A stretch of 64,000 nucleotides of DNA from positions 1 to 64,000 of the forward strand of contig NZ_SWBO01000010.1 of assembly GCF_005116475.1 (NCBI RefSeq), in the 5' to 3' direction. The translations under genes and the position numbers were made by a program. This document shows positions 8,106-17,517 of this stretch, in pieces; the stretch's first letter is position 1, and every line of letters begins with the position of its first letter. The stretch is from Pedobacter cryotolerans (GTDB lineage Bacteria; Bacteroidota; Bacteroidia; Sphingobacteriales; Sphingobacteriaceae). The notes under the pieces were generated by a model, which ran no database searches, was not told the origin of the DNA, and saw nothing but the letters and a program-made list of their open reading frames with translations.

Positions 8106-8151
8106 AGCTTTGACAAAATTTTGGCAGATGGGATAGAATTTTGTCAAAGCT
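8106..8151. repeat. Free-standing AGCTTTGACAAAATT palindrome
   Basis: AGCTTTGACAAAATT (8106-8120) pairs with AATTTTGTCAAAGCT (8137-8151). It is a near relative of the palindrome sitting inside the inner hairpin of element copy A 130 bases upstream, showing that the nested palindrome also exists outside the element. Confidence 0.7.
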
Positions 8152-8238
8152 CAAAACCAGTTTTTAGCTTCTTTAAGAATGACAAGAAAACAACATTTTA
8201 ACTATTGTAAATCAATAGCTTTTCTGCTTTAAAATCGT

Positions 8239-8246
8239 TATTTTTG
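8239..8246 (+). promoter_or_regulatory. Probable -7 promoter box for uvrA
   Basis: TATTTTTG matches TAnnTTTG and lies 35 bases before the uvrA ATG. No clear -33 TTG was seen. No LexA-type site was recognised. Confidence 0.4.
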
Positions 8247-8281
8247 CAGGCTGTTTTTTAACACCGAGAACTGATAAATTT

Positions 8282-11128
8282 ATGAGCGAAAAGAACATTG
8301 ACCTAGGCGAACAAAAAGATGTAGAAGTGTATGGTGCCAGGGTGCATAATCTTAAAAATATTGATGTTAGTTTCCCTCGAAACAAGCTTGTTGTAATTAC
8401 TGGTTTAAGTGGTAGTGGCAAATCATCTTTGGCTTTTGATACCATTTATGCCGAAGGACAACGCCGTTACATGGAAACATTTAGCGCTTATTCTCGCCAG
8501 TTTATGGGCGGCATGGAGCGTCCTGATGTAGATAAAGTTTCGGGGCTAAGTCCGGTTATTGCCATTGAGCAAAAAACTACCAGTAAAAACCCACGCTCTA
8601 CGGTTGGTACCATTACCGAAATTTACGATTTTATGCGTTTGCTTTACGCACGTACTGCCGATGCTTTCTCTTACAATACTGGAGAGAAAATGGAGCGAAT
8701 GAGCGAAGACCAAATCCTTAAAAATATTTACAATAAATTTAACACTATGCCAGTGAATATTTTGGCGCCAGTTGTTAAAGGTAGAAAAGGACATTACCGC
8801 GAGTTGTTTGAGCAGATACGCAAGCAAGGTTATGTTAAAGTTCGTATTGATGGAGAGATAAAAGACATTACTGCGAAAATGCAGGTAGATCGTTATAAAA
8901 TACACGATATAGAAATTGTGGTTGACCGTTTAATTGTGGACGAAAAAGATCATAAACGTTTACTAGATAGCATACAAACTGCCATGCGTTTAGGCAAAGG
9001 AATTATTAAAATTAGCGATAAAGATAATAACGTAGCGCATTTTAGTAAGTTTTTAATGTGCCCAACAACTGGTATCTCTTATGATGAACCACAGCCAAAC
9101 AGTTTCTCGTTTAACTCGCCTTATGGTGCTTGTGAGCGTTGCGATGGTTTGGGTTACATTTTTGTGGTAGATAAGGAATCGGTAATGCCAAACATGAAGT
9201 TGAGCATTATTAACGGTGGTTTGGCTCCTTTGGGCGAATACCGTGATGTTTGGATGTTCCAAGTTTTAAAAGCCTTAGCTAAAAAATATAACTTCTCGCT
9301 TTCTACACCTTTGGAGAAATTGGGAGAGGATAACATTAACATCATTTTAAACGGAACACACGAATTGTTAAGTGTTGCGGTTGAATACAATAAATGGAAT
9401 GTTCAGAACTATCAAATTACTTTTGATGGGATTATTAAACTGTTAGAAGAGCAACAAGATAAGAGAAGCGATACGGAAAATGCCAATGATATGGATAGTT
9501 TCCGCAAGCTAAAAACTTGCCCTGACTGCCATGGTGCACGTTTGAAAAAGGAAAGTCTGCATTTCAAAGTTGATGGGAAAAACATCTCTGAATTGGCAAT
9601 GCTGGATATTTTATCGCTACAAACTTGGTTTACCGATGTTGAAGAGCGTTTAAATGAAAGACAAAATACCATTGCAAAAGAAATTTTAAAAGAGATTAGG
9701 GCTCGTTTAGGTTTTTTAACCGATGTTGGTTTAACTTATTTGGCTTTAGATCGTACTGCTCGTACGCTTTCTGGTGGCGAGGCACAACGTATTCGTTTGG
9801 CAACACAAATTGGTTCTCAACTAATGAATGTAATGTACATTTTAGATGAGCCGAGTATCGGTTTGCACCAAAGGGATAATGAGCGTTTAATTGGCGCTTT
9901 AAAAAACCTCCGCGATTTAGGCAATACTGTTTTAGTGGTAGAACACGATAAAGACATGATTTTAGAGGCCGACCATGTGATAGATGTGGGGCCGGCGGCG
10001 GGTGTACATGGCGGACAAATTGTTGCGCAAGGCACACCAGCAGAGATTTTAAAATCGGGAACGCTTACCGCGTCTTACTTAAATGGCGTAAAAGGGATTG
10101 AAGTTCCTAAAAAACGAAGAAAAGGAAACGGGCATAAATTATCTATAATTAAAGCAACAGGGCACAATTTAAAAGAAGTTTCGGTTGATTTTCCTTTGGG
10201 TAAATTTATTGCCGTAACTGGGGTTTCTGGTAGTGGTAAATCGAGTTTAATTACTGAGACTTTATATCCAATATTAAATCATCATTTTTTCAGAGCTAAA
10301 AAACATCCACTTCCTTATGAAAAAATTAATGGCTTAAAAGAAATTGATAAGGTAATTGAAATTGATCAAGCACCAATTGGTCGTACGCCAAGGTCAAATC
10401 CATCTACTTATACGGGTGTTTTCTCAGACATTAGAAATTTGTTTGTAATGTTGCCAGAGGCGAAGATTAGAGGTTACAAACCTGGTCGTTTTTCGTTTAA
10501 CGTAAAAGGCGGTAGATGTGAGACTTGTCAAGGTGCAGGAATGAAAGTAATTGAGATGAATTTCTTGCCAGATGTTGCTGTTCCTTGCGAAGAATGTGGT
10601 GGTAGAAGATATAATCGTGAAACTTTAGAGGTGCGTTACCGAGGCAAATCAATTAGTGATGTGTTGGATATGAGCATCGAAGAAGCTTGTGCTTTTTTCG
10701 ATCAGATGCCGGCAATTTATCGTAAAATTAAAACTTTGGCTGATGTTGGTTTAGGTTATATCCGTTTAGGGCAATCGTCTACCACTTTATCTGGCGGTGA
10801 AGCACAACGTGTAAAATTGGCAACCGAACTTAGTAAAAAAGATACTGGCAAAACTTTCTATATTTTAGATGAACCAACTACTGGTTTGCATTTTGAAGAT
10901 ATCAATGTGTTGTTGGGTGTACTGAATGAATTGGTAGAAAAAGGAAATACGGTTTTGGTGATCGAGCATAATTTAGATGTGGTAAAAGTGGCCGATTGGG
11001 TAATTGATTTAGGTACAGAAGGTGGCGCTGGTGGTGGAAGAATTATTTTTGAAGGTACACCAGAGGGATTGATCCAAAATCCAATCAGCTTAACAGGTAA
11101 GTTTTTGAAGAAGGAGATGGAAGGGTAG
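8282..11128 (+). CDS. uvrA: Excinuclease ABC subunit A
   Basis: 948 residues, full length. It has two ABC modules: Walker [20 protein letters not shown] near residue 40 and GVSGSGKSS near residue 646, with [12 protein letters not shown] and [12 protein letters not shown] signatures. The zinc-binding insertions are visible as [18 protein letters not shown] and the C-terminal CETCQGAG...CEECGGRRY finger, and the UvrB-binding stretch [17 protein letters not shown] is intact. It recognises bulky DNA lesions and loads UvrB in nucleotide excision repair. Stands alone, with palindromic repeats on both sides. Confidence 0.97.
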   Translation: MSEKNIDLGEQKDVEVYGARVHNLKNIDVSFPRNKLVVITGLSGSGKSSLAFDTIYAEGQRRYMETFSAYSRQFMGGMERPDVDKVSGLSPVIAIEQKTTSKNPRSTVGTITEIYDFMRLLYARTADAFSYNTGEKMERMSEDQILKNIYNKFNTMPVNILAPVVKGRKGHYRELFEQIRKQGYVKVRIDGEIKDITAKMQVDRYKIHDIEIVVDRLIVDEKDHKRLLDSIQTAMRLGKGIIKISDKDNNVAHFSKFLMCPTTGISYDEPQPNSFSFNSPYGACERCDGLGYIFVVDKESVMPNMKLSIINGGLAPLGEYRDVWMFQVLKALAKKYNFSLSTPLEKLGEDNINIILNGTHELLSVAVEYNKWNVQNYQITFDGIIKLLEEQQDKRSDTENANDMDSFRKLKTCPDCHGARLKKESLHFKVDGKNISELAMLDILSLQTWFTDVEERLNERQNTIAKEILKEIRARLGFLTDVGLTYLALDRTARTLSGGEAQRIRLATQIGSQLMNVMYILDEPSIGLHQRDNERLIGALKNLRDLGNTVLVVEHDKDMILEADHVIDVGPAAGVHGGQIVAQGTPAEILKSGTLTASYLNGVKGIEVPKKRRKGNGHKLSIIKATGHNLKEVSVDFPLGKFIAVTGVSGSGKSSLITETLYPILNHHFFRAKKHPLPYEKINGLKEIDKVIEIDQAPIGRTPRSNPSTYTGVFSDIRNLFVMLPEAKIRGYKPGRFSFNVKGGRCETCQGAGMKVIEMNFLPDVAVPCEECGGRRYNRETLEVRYRGKSISDVLDMSIEEACAFFDQMPAIYRKIKTLADVGLGYIRLGQSSTTLSGGEAQRVKLATELSKKDTGKTFYILDEPTTGLHFEDINVLLGVLNELVEKGNTVLVIEHNLDVVKVADWVIDLGTEGGAGGGRIIFEGTPEGLIQNPISLTGKFLKKEMEG

Positions 11129-11182
11129 TTGTTCCGCTTCATGCTGAATTTATTTCAGCATCTGGTATACAGAAATAAATCC

Positions 11183-11430
11183 GCTCTTCGAGATGTTCTG
11201 TAAGGCATCTGGAAGAATTGATAAAGTGGATTTGAAAATCCACCAATATTTTAAGTTCGAGATGCGCTTCGCTTAACATCTCGAACAGCATTGGTCTGGA
11301 TTACAAAGTGTGCTGAACTTCGCTCTTCGAGATGTTCTGAAAGGCATCTCGAAGATTTAATATGGTGGATTTGAAATCCACTATTATTTTCAGTTCGAGA
11401 TGCGCTTCGCTTAACATCTCGAACAGCATT
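11183..11430. repeat. Tandem duplication of a nested-hairpin repeat (two units of about 110 bp)
   Basis: Units 11183-11292 and 11322-11430 share GCTCTTCGAGATGTTCTG at one end and CATCTCGAACAGCATT at the other. Each contains a CTTCGAGATG/CATCTCGAAG-type pair, a GTGGATTT/AAATCCAC hairpin and a GTTCGAGATG/CATCTCGAAC hairpin. A partial copy of the last hairpin recurs at 37307-37345. Apart from this, the 325-bp gap between uvrA and the next gene holds nothing recognisable. Confidence 0.75.
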
Positions 11431-11453
11431 AAGTAGACAATTGCAGTTTCTAC

Positions 11454-12008
11454 TTAAACTGGTTCAAACTGGCTTGGATGAACAATTGAAACATATCTTC
11501 CGTGGTGGCTTACAGATGCTGGGCCATATTCTTCAGTTAATATATCTTGTATAGTTGGAAGATTGGCTTCATTTTTTACTAATCTAAATTGAAAAGAGTT
11601 TTTATTAAAATCTTCGATATAAGTATTTGGATTATTAAGAAGATAATGTTCAAGTTTGCGATTTTGCTCAGATGTAGCAGTTGTATTAGCGAAGTTTTCA
11701 TTCAATTCACTAACTGTATCCAATTCAAGATCCTCGTAAGTAGCTTTTCCTTTTATAAGGTGCTCAGAAAAATTTGGAATACACTCGAAACTTTTAGGGC
11801 GATAAAATCGTTCTCCAATTTCGATGTTCACAATCTTATAAGCCGCCTCTTTCATGCTCCATAACAACCAAACCATTTGATCTTGGTTTTCAGCATCAGC
11901 TATTAAATCTTGCTCTTGTTCGGTAAATATTTTCTGCAAATAACCTTTTCTACGCCAGTTACTTTGTTTGGCCGCTAATTGTAAATCAACAATGTCATTA
12001 CCCAGCAT
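11454..12008 (-). CDS. 4'-phosphopantetheinyl transferase superfamily protein
   Basis: 184 residues. GNDIVD at residues 3-8 and WSMKEAAYK near 49-57 are the two magnesium/CoA-binding motifs of the Sfp/AcpS superfamily. It should transfer phosphopantetheine from CoA to the serine of a carrier protein, most simply the ACP encoded just upstream, with which it overlaps by 11 bases. Last gene of the type III PKS operon. A dedicated transferase implies that the cluster's ACP is not served, or not only served, by the housekeeping AcpS. Confidence 0.87.
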   Translation of the reverse strand: MLGNDIVDLQLAAKQSNWRRKGYLQKIFTEQEQDLIADAENQDQMVWLLWSMKEAAYKIVNIEIGERFYRPKSFECIPNFSEHLIKGKATYEDLELDTVSELNENFANTTATSEQNRKLEHYLLNNPNTYIEDFNKNSFQFRLVKNEANLPTIQDILTEEYGPASVSHHGRYVSIVHPSQFEPV

Positions 12009-12258
12009 TGGCGGCTAACTTTTCTTGGATAATAGCAATAGTAGCTTTAACGTTGAGCATTTTAGCCATCGAATCATTATCAATTTCAATGTTAAACTTT
12101 TCTTCAATATCTAAAATAATATCAACCAAATTGGCAGAATTAATTTTCAGATCCACTAAAAAATCGGTTTGCTCTGTAATGCTATTTAAAGCTTCCTTAT
12201 TCTCGGTATATGGCGTAATGATTTCTTTCAAATCATTGATCATTTTTTCGTTATTCAT
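11998..12258 (-). CDS. Acyl carrier protein
   Basis: 86 residues, ACP-like throughout: an acidic first helix, then LKINSANLVDIILDIEEKFNIEID, where the Ser of NSANLVD is the phosphopantetheine site (Asn replaces the usual Asp before Ser). It carries acyl intermediates for the neighbouring ketosynthase and dehydratase. It overlaps the ketosynthase by eight bases and the transferase by eleven. This is a pathway-specific ACP rather than housekeeping AcpP, judged by context. Confidence 0.87.
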   Translation of the reverse strand: MNNEKMINDLKEIITPYTENKEALNSITEQTDFLVDLKINSANLVDIILDIEEKFNIEIDNDSMAKMLNVKATIAIIQEKLAANAG

Positions 12259-13528
12259 TATCGTATCTTTTTAAAATCACACAGGCATTTACATCGCCAA
12301 AACCAAAATTAGCTTTCGCTACAACAGAAATACGTTGATTAATCAATTGAGTTGGCACACAACTTTTATCAATAAGCTTCTCAATATCAGGATTTAAATC
12401 TTCACAATTTACATTCGGCATGATAAAATTTTTATGTAATTGCATCACAGCAGCTACACACTCAATACTTCCGGCAGCACTTAAAGTATGTCCAATCATT
12501 CCTTTTATGCCATTGATGTACGGAAAATCTTTACCTGATCGATTTAATGCTTTCACCCAATTTTCAATCTCTAAAGCATCTTTAGCGGTTGCTGTTAAAT
12601 GTCCGCTCACTAAATCAATATCTTTAGCATCAATTTGAGCATTTTTTATAGCGTTTTTGATGCAATGTTGTACGGCAGTTGGGTTTGGAGCAGTCATAGT
12701 GCCTAAACCACGTTGACCGCCAGAATTTACGTTGCCGCCTAAAACTTCAGCATAAATTTTAGCACCTCTTTGCAAAGCATGGCTTAATGATTCTACAACT
12801 AAAGCACCAGCACCACTGCTTGGTACAAAGCCACTAGCGCTTGTACTCATTGGTCGGCTGCCTTTTTCGGGTTCGTGGTTGTGTTTGTAAGTACAAACTT
12901 TCATGGCATCAAAACCACCCCAAATGTAAGGGCCGCTATCGCTTGTACTACCAGCAATCATGCAAGTTGCTTGTCCCGCTTTTATTCTCTCGTAAGCCAT
13001 TAACAAACTTTCAGTTCCAGTGGCACAGGCCGATGAATTAGTGGTAACTTGATTACCTAAACCTATTTTACCACTTAAATAGGCCGTAATTCCGCTAGCC
13101 ATAGTTTGCGAAACTACTGTGCTGCCTAATCTTTTTACTTGCAATTCATCAATTTTATAAATTGCTTTCCTAAATTTGTCTATGCCCGATGTTCCCGTGC
13201 CAAAAATGGCACCATAATCGTAAAAAGGTTCGTCACTTTCATTTAAAGCTAATCCAGCATCCTGCCAAGCATCCATACCAGCAATTACGCCATACAAAAT
13301 GCCGGTGCTATCTAAATTTTTAAGCTCGAGTTCGGTAAAATAGTTTTGAATTCGCTCTGCAGAAAGCATTGGTTTTCCAGAAATCTGGCAAGAAAAATTC
13401 AGCGCTGCTAACTCTTCATCAAATTTAATCCCTGAAACACCATTTTTAATAGCATGTGTAAATTCGGCAAGATTATTCCCATTGGGGGCAACTACACCTA
13501 ATCCAGTAATTACAACTCTATTATCCAT
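12251..13528 (-). CDS. Beta-ketoacyl-ACP synthase, FabF-like
   Basis: 425 residues, thiolase fold, FabF size. The nucleophile lies in NSSACATGTESLLMAYERI (about residues 160-180) and the second catalytic His in MIGHTLSAAGSIE. The first catalytic His motif reads GHLTATAKDALE in place of the usual HGTSTxxGD, one residue shorter, a variant I associate with secondary-metabolite ketosynthases. It probably extends an ACP-bound acyl chain that becomes the starter for the type III PKS. It overlaps the dehydratase gene by eight bases. Confidence 0.88.
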   Translation of the reverse strand: MDNRVVITGLGVVAPNGNNLAEFTHAIKNGVSGIKFDEELAALNFSCQISGKPMLSAERIQNYFTELELKNLDSTGILYGVIAGMDAWQDAGLALNESDEPFYDYGAIFGTGTSGIDKFRKAIYKIDELQVKRLGSTVVSQTMASGITAYLSGKIGLGNQVTTNSSACATGTESLLMAYERIKAGQATCMIAGSTSDSGPYIWGGFDAMKVCTYKHNHEPEKGSRPMSTSASGFVPSSGAGALVVESLSHALQRGAKIYAEVLGGNVNSGGQRGLGTMTAPNPTAVQHCIKNAIKNAQIDAKDIDLVSGHLTATAKDALEIENWVKALNRSGKDFPYINGIKGMIGHTLSAAGSIECVAAVMQLHKNFIMPNVNCEDLNPDIEKLIDKSCVPTQLINQRISVVAKANFGFGDVNACVILKRYDNE

Positions 13529-13967
13529 TGTTTTTCACGATTAGCATTCCGGCAATTTCGCCTTTGCATACAATTTCTCCAGCTTCGTTTTCCATCCTCA
13601 CTTCACATTTTAATTTATTGAACCTGAAATATTTTTTCTCACTTATCACCACAACCTTTTCAGCAGGATAAACTGGTTTTAAAAACTCAATATTAGTAGA
13701 AGTCATGGCGATGGTTAAATTTTCGACCTCATCTCCTAAAAGAAAAATACCCAAACAAGCCAAACCAATTTGGGCCATGGTTTCGGTTAAAATCACCCCT
13801 GGTGTAACTGGAAAATCCTTAAAATGTCCTTTGTAAAAGTCTAAATCTTCATGAAATGTAAAACTTCCTTTAACACCATTTTCATCAATTTCAATAATCT
13901 CATCTACAAAGAGAAATGGCTTTGTGTAGGGTAGGAGCGCTAATATTTCTTGATGACTTTTTACCAT
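13521..13967 (-). CDS. Hotdog-fold 3-hydroxyacyl-ACP dehydratase-like protein (FabZ/FabA-like)
   Basis: 148 residues with the FabZ layout: LLPYTKPFLFVDEIIEID at the N-terminus, then HFKDFPVTPGVILTETMAQIG containing the catalytic His and the PGV-E/Q block, then IEFLKPVYPAEKVVVISEKKYF. It should dehydrate 3-hydroxyacyl-ACP or act as an ACP-linked hotdog partner. No ketoreductase or enoyl reductase lies in the operon, so full reductive cycles would need housekeeping FabG and FabV. It overlaps its neighbours by seven or eight bases. Confidence 0.85.
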   Translation of the reverse strand: MVKSHQEILALLPYTKPFLFVDEIIEIDENGVKGSFTFHEDLDFYKGHFKDFPVTPGVILTETMAQIGLACLGIFLLGDEVENLTIAMTSTNIEFLKPVYPAEKVVVISEKKYFRFNKLKCEVRMENEAGEIVCKGEIAGMLIVKNNG

Positions 13968-15013
13968 TTCAATAACACACGTTGTGCAGAAAATCCTGGT
14001 CCGAAACTCAACATTAAACCATGTTCGCCTTCCGGAATTGCTGTTTCCATAAATCTTTCTAAAACATAAAGGACAGTTGCACTAGACATATTGCCATATA
14101 ACCTTAAAATTTCTTTGGTATCATTAATGTTTTTGCCTAAATCACTAAAAAGGCTTTCTACCAATTGTACAATCTTTTTTCCTCCTGGATGGAAAATAAG
14201 ATGACTAATATCTGCAATAGTTAACGAGTTTTTTGCCAAAAAAGGATGAATGATTGCTGGGAAATTTTCTGCAATTGTTTCTGGAACTGCCACATCTAAC
14301 ACCATTTGCAAACCTGTATTGGTCATTTTAAAACCCATCATCTGCTCTGCATCGTAAAAGTGATACATTTCTTCGGCTACAATTTCTGGTCCTTGTTCAT
14401 CTTCGTAAGAACTTAGTAATACACAGGCGGCACCATCGCCAAAAATGGCAGCACTCACAATGTTTGCCATGCTAAAATCATTCAATTGAAAAGTTGCCGT
14501 TGGCGATTCTACCGCAATTACAGCCGCTCTTTTATTGGGGTTTGCTTTCAAAAAATTCTTAGCATAAATAATTCCAGAAATACCTGCTGCACAGCCCATT
14601 TCGGTTACTGGAAGGCGAACAATATCTTGTTTTAACTTAAGTTTATTAATCAAATATGCATCCAAAGAAGGTATCATAATTCCTGTACAGCTTACCGTGA
14701 TGATGTAATCTAAATCAGTAGGCTGCCAATTTGCTTTTTCCAATGATGAACGTAGTGCGGCTTCACCTAATTTTATGCCTTCCCTAATGTAAATCTCATT
14801 TCGTTCTTCAAAACTTAAATCGCTAAAAACTTCTTCTGGCGACATGAACGAGTAACGCCGATCTACCGAAGCACCTTCGAAAATTTTCTTTACTTTTTTA
14901 ACGAAACGCTCGTCTTGATCCTTTAACCAAATAGCTAAAAACGGCATAATTTCGGCAGTTGATCTAGAGTATTGTGGTAAGGCTTTGCCCACTGCTTTTA
15001 TTTTTACACTCAT
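13961..15013 (-). CDS. Type III polyketide synthase (chalcone/stilbene synthase family)
   Basis: 350 residues. The Cys-His-Asn triad is intact: Cys in VTEMGCAAGISG (about residue 148), His in LIFHPGGKKIVQ (about 278), Asn in LYGNMSSATVLYVLE (about 311). These enzymes extend an acyl starter with malonyl-CoA and cyclise the product to resorcinols, pyrones or phloroglucinols. With an adjacent methyltransferase and FAD oxidoreductase the set resembles SrsABC-type phenolic lipid clusters; here it is joined to ACP/KAS/dehydratase genes that could make the starter chain. It overlaps the methyltransferase by an ATGA. Confidence 0.93.
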   Translation of the reverse strand: MSVKIKAVGKALPQYSRSTAEIMPFLAIWLKDQDERFVKKVKKIFEGASVDRRYSFMSPEEVFSDLSFEERNEIYIREGIKLGEAALRSSLEKANWQPTDLDYIITVSCTGIMIPSLDAYLINKLKLKQDIVRLPVTEMGCAAGISGIIYAKNFLKANPNKRAAVIAVESPTATFQLNDFSMANIVSAAIFGDGAACVLLSSYEDEQGPEIVAEEMYHFYDAEQMMGFKMTNTGLQMVLDVAVPETIAENFPAIIHPFLAKNSLTIADISHLIFHPGGKKIVQLVESLFSDLGKNINDTKEILRLYGNMSSATVLYVLERFMETAIPEGEHGLMLSFGPGFSAQRVLLKW

Positions 15014-15717
15014 GCGGTTTTAATTATCCATTGGTAACGAAATGCCCATTTCCATTTAATAGAACAGTTTTTTAGCTGGCTTTGTTTACCATATAATTGT
15101 AAATCGGCTTTTTTAAATCCTCTTAATATCGACACTAAACCATCTTCTTTAGACATGTGGTTTAACCCAAAAACAAAACACAATCCGATAAATAAGTAAT
15201 AAGCTAAAGCGCTTCTTTGCAAATCGTTAATTACCATACCTAGGCTTGCCGCTTTTTTAAATCGAGTAAGCAAATCTATAATTTCTTGATCTTTAAAGTG
15301 ATGTAATGTTAAGGTACATAAAATGATGTCACAATCTGTAATTTGATCCTTAAAAATATCTTCACATTTGTAGGTAATGTTTGTGTATTTTACCGAAAGT
15401 TGCGTTGCATGGTTAATGGTAAATTGATTGGCATCAATACCTATTAATTCAAAATTTAATTGTTTTTGTTCAGCATAATTAGCTAACGTTCTTAGCATAT
15501 CGCCATTGCCACAACCAATGTCTAAAATACGGATTGTTTTATTTTGGCTTGTATTTTTTAACAATTTTTTTACCCCATCTAGTGTAACCGCGTTGCCACC
15601 TAATAGTTTATTGATGCTTGCAATTTTATCCAAAGCATCTCTTAAAATTTCACCTTCCATGGCAAAATCATCCATCATTTCTGGTGCTTCGCTTCTTTTA
15701 TTGGTATTTATCGGCAT
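15010..15717 (-). CDS. Class I SAM-dependent methyltransferase
   Basis: 235 residues. Motif I is ILDIGCGNGDMLRTLA (about residues 69-84), followed by ELIGIDANQFTINHA and the post-II stretch DIILCTLTLHHFKD. The shape suggests a small-molecule methyltransferase. Context points to O- or C-methylation of the type III PKS product. Its ATG follows the upstream gene's TAA directly (TAAATG), and its own stop overlaps the PKS start, so the three genes are tightly coupled in translation. Confidence 0.88.
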   Translation of the reverse strand: MPINTNKRSEAPEMMDDFAMEGEILRDALDKIASINKLLGGNAVTLDGVKKLLKNTSQNKTIRILDIGCGNGDMLRTLANYAEQKQLNFELIGIDANQFTINHATQLSVKYTNITYKCEDIFKDQITDCDIILCTLTLHHFKDQEIIDLLTRFKKAASLGMVINDLQRSALAYYLFIGLCFVFGLNHMSKEDGLVSILRGFKKADLQLYGKQSQLKNCSIKWKWAFRYQWIIKTA

Positions 15718-16848
15718 TTAATTATGGATTGAAATTTTATTTCCGTGTGTTTTTTTAATAATTTGATTGAGCAAAAATGGAGATTTTGTTACCGCAGAAA
15801 TTAAGAAATTGGTTGTTTTTTGGTTTCTAAACAGTGTTGATAAAAGACTGCCCATTTTCAATCGGCCATTAAAATTTTGTTGCCACGATTTTTCGTAGTT
15901 AGTTTCCATTTCGGCTCTATTTATCTCGCCGTTGGCAAATTGAAACATTAATTCTGAAGCAATTTTTGCGGCATGTATAGCCATTGCCATCCCGTTGCCA
16001 CAAAGTGGATGAATTAAACCCGCACTATCGCCAATCATTAACATGTGATTTTCGATTTTACTTTTTTTAGCAAAAGAAACCTGACTAATGGTTAAAGGCG
16101 CTTCGAATAAAATTTCACTTTGCTCAAAAATCTGTTTTAGATTTTGATTTTTATAAAGCACTTCTTTCTGATAGGTATCAATATTTTTATAGGCTTTAAA
16201 AGAATTATAATCTGCCAAATAACAGATATTTAAATTTTGATTTTCTACCATAGAAACACCGCAATATCCACCATTAAAGTGATGTAAGGCCACCAAATCT
16301 TTCGGGAAGTTCCCCTTGTAATGTGATTTTACAGCTAAATAATGTGATTTTTGCTGAATAAACGGCCGATTAAATTTTATATCTAATGATGATCGTTTGC
16401 CATAAGCACCAATAACTTGTTTAGCAGTAAATAGCTTACCTAATGATGTAGAAACTTCAAATATTTCATTTTTAAAAAAAACATCAACAACAGTATCAAT
16501 GATAACTCTTACACCGTTTTTAAGGAGTTGCTGGTAAAGAAAATAATCTAACTCATACCTGCTGATACCAAAACCGCCCAAGGGCAATTTGGTAAAAGTA
16601 CTTTTGCCATAAACTGTACTTAATTGCAATTTATTGATAGCTGTGGCAGATAAACTTTTCATATCCAAGCCTAACCAATTTAAATAAGGCAACACTTCGT
16701 TAGAAATATATTCGCCACAAACTTTATGTTGCGGATATGATTGTTTTTCTACAAGTGTTACATTTAGACCTACTTTATTTAAGTGCAAAGCTGCGGTTAA
16801 TCCAGCTAATCCACCTCCAATAATTATAACATCTAAATCATCAAGCAT
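15718..16848 (-). CDS. FAD-dependent oxidoreductase (geranylgeranyl reductase-like/flavin hydroxylase)
   Basis: 376 residues. The N-terminal Rossmann motif IIIGGGLAGLTAALHL and KVCGEYIS (about residue 42), and the second FAD block GDSAGLIHPLCGNGMAMAIHAA (about 271-292), place it in the flavin-dependent monooxygenase/geranylgeranyl-reductase superfamily. In the context of a type III PKS and a methyltransferase it is a candidate ring hydroxylase (phenol to quinol or quinone), but reduction of the chain is also possible. First gene of the seven-gene operon; a near-consensus -7 box (TACATTTA, 16855-16862, minus) sits just upstream. Confidence 0.87.
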   Translation of the reverse strand: MLDDLDVIIIGGGLAGLTAALHLNKVGLNVTLVEKQSYPQHKVCGEYISNEVLPYLNWLGLDMKSLSATAINKLQLSTVYGKSTFTKLPLGGFGISRYELDYFLYQQLLKNGVRVIIDTVVDVFFKNEIFEVSTSLGKLFTAKQVIGAYGKRSSLDIKFNRPFIQQKSHYLAVKSHYKGNFPKDLVALHHFNGGYCGVSMVENQNLNICYLADYNSFKAYKNIDTYQKEVLYKNQNLKQIFEQSEILFEAPLTISQVSFAKKSKIENHMLMIGDSAGLIHPLCGNGMAMAIHAAKIASELMFQFANGEINRAEMETNYEKSWQQNFNGRLKMGSLLSTLFRNQKTTNFLISAVTKSPFLLNQIIKKTHGNKISIHN

Positions 16849-16920
16849 AATTATTAAATGTAAATTAAATTAATTGTAAGGTGATAATGTTTTAATCACA
16901 TTGCAAATGTTTTACAATTA

Positions 16921-16952
16921 AAAAGCCACCCCGATTTTTATCAGAATGGCTT
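16921..16952 (-). terminator. Rho-independent terminator of the YiaA-like gene
   Basis: On the minus strand AAGCCA pairs with TGGCTT, followed by a T-run. It lies directly after the 16969-17370 gene and before the PKS operon promoter, so the operon is insulated from upstream transcription. Confidence 0.7.
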
Positions 16953-16968
16953 CCTTAATTTAAAGTGT

Positions 16969-17370
16969 TTAATTTAAGTTGTTAGTGGCTAATTTGCTGT
17001 CGCGGGTATTTTTCTGCACCGTTATAGCCCCGAAAAGTGCGAGTAAAAAAGCGAAGGCATAGAAACCTTTCTCACTGGGCAAAAGTTCTGCATTCCATAA
17101 GCCAATTACCAATAAAGTAATGGTTAAAAGTGTGCTAAACCAACTAATGCCGTAGTAAATTTCGGTTACGGGTATACCTTCTAATTTATCTCTTACTGCT
17201 TTTTGTAAAGATATTACGGCAAAAAGCCCAAACATCAATACCGTAAAATAATAACCTTTTTCGTTCAGTTCCATATCAGAGCGCCAAAGCCCAATAATAT
17301 AGCCAATCATGCCAATTCCTAATGCTATCCATGCGGCTGCTATGAATGCGTTTGATGGTTTTTGAATCAT
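16969..17370 (-). CDS. YiaA/YiaB two-helix domain inner membrane protein
   Basis: 133 residues with four membrane segments arranged as two similar halves: IALGIGMIGYIIGLWRSD...LNEKGYYFTVLMFGLFAVISLQK and FSTLLTITLLVIGLWNAE...PSEKGFYAFAFLLALFGAITVQK. The repeated IGLW(R/N)xxxxLxEKGxY pattern is the YiaAB signature. Function unknown. Monocistronic, with its own terminator. Confidence 0.85.
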   Translation of the reverse strand: MIQKPSNAFIAAAWIALGIGMIGYIIGLWRSDMELNEKGYYFTVLMFGLFAVISLQKAVRDKLEGIPVTEIYYGISWFSTLLTITLLVIGLWNAELLPSEKGFYAFAFLLALFGAITVQKNTRDSKLATNNLN

Positions 17371-17517
17371 CGTTTTAAAATTTGGTTTTAGATCTATTAA
17401 TTAAAAATGAGACTTAAAGCCTGCCCAATTGTTACGTTTATATCAAATAACTAAGCCTAATCGAAACAAAAATTAGCTTGTATATATTTAATTAAGAGTT
17501 TAACCTAACTTAGCTTT

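Larger units (their letters stand above)
7347..8281. other. 935-bp gene-free intergenic stretch packed with palindromes
   Basis: Between the divergent fabV and uvrA starts there is no credible gene; the only longer ORF (7471-7698) lies inside palindromic repeats. Contents: hairpin TCCCGAT/ATCGGGA at 7438-7453, structured element copy G (7526-7670, minus), a CCGTTGGCT/AGCCAACGG hairpin (7835-7854), structured element copy A (7935-8084, plus), a second AGCTTTGACAAAATT palindrome (8106-8151), and the uvrA promoter region. Confidence 0.75.
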
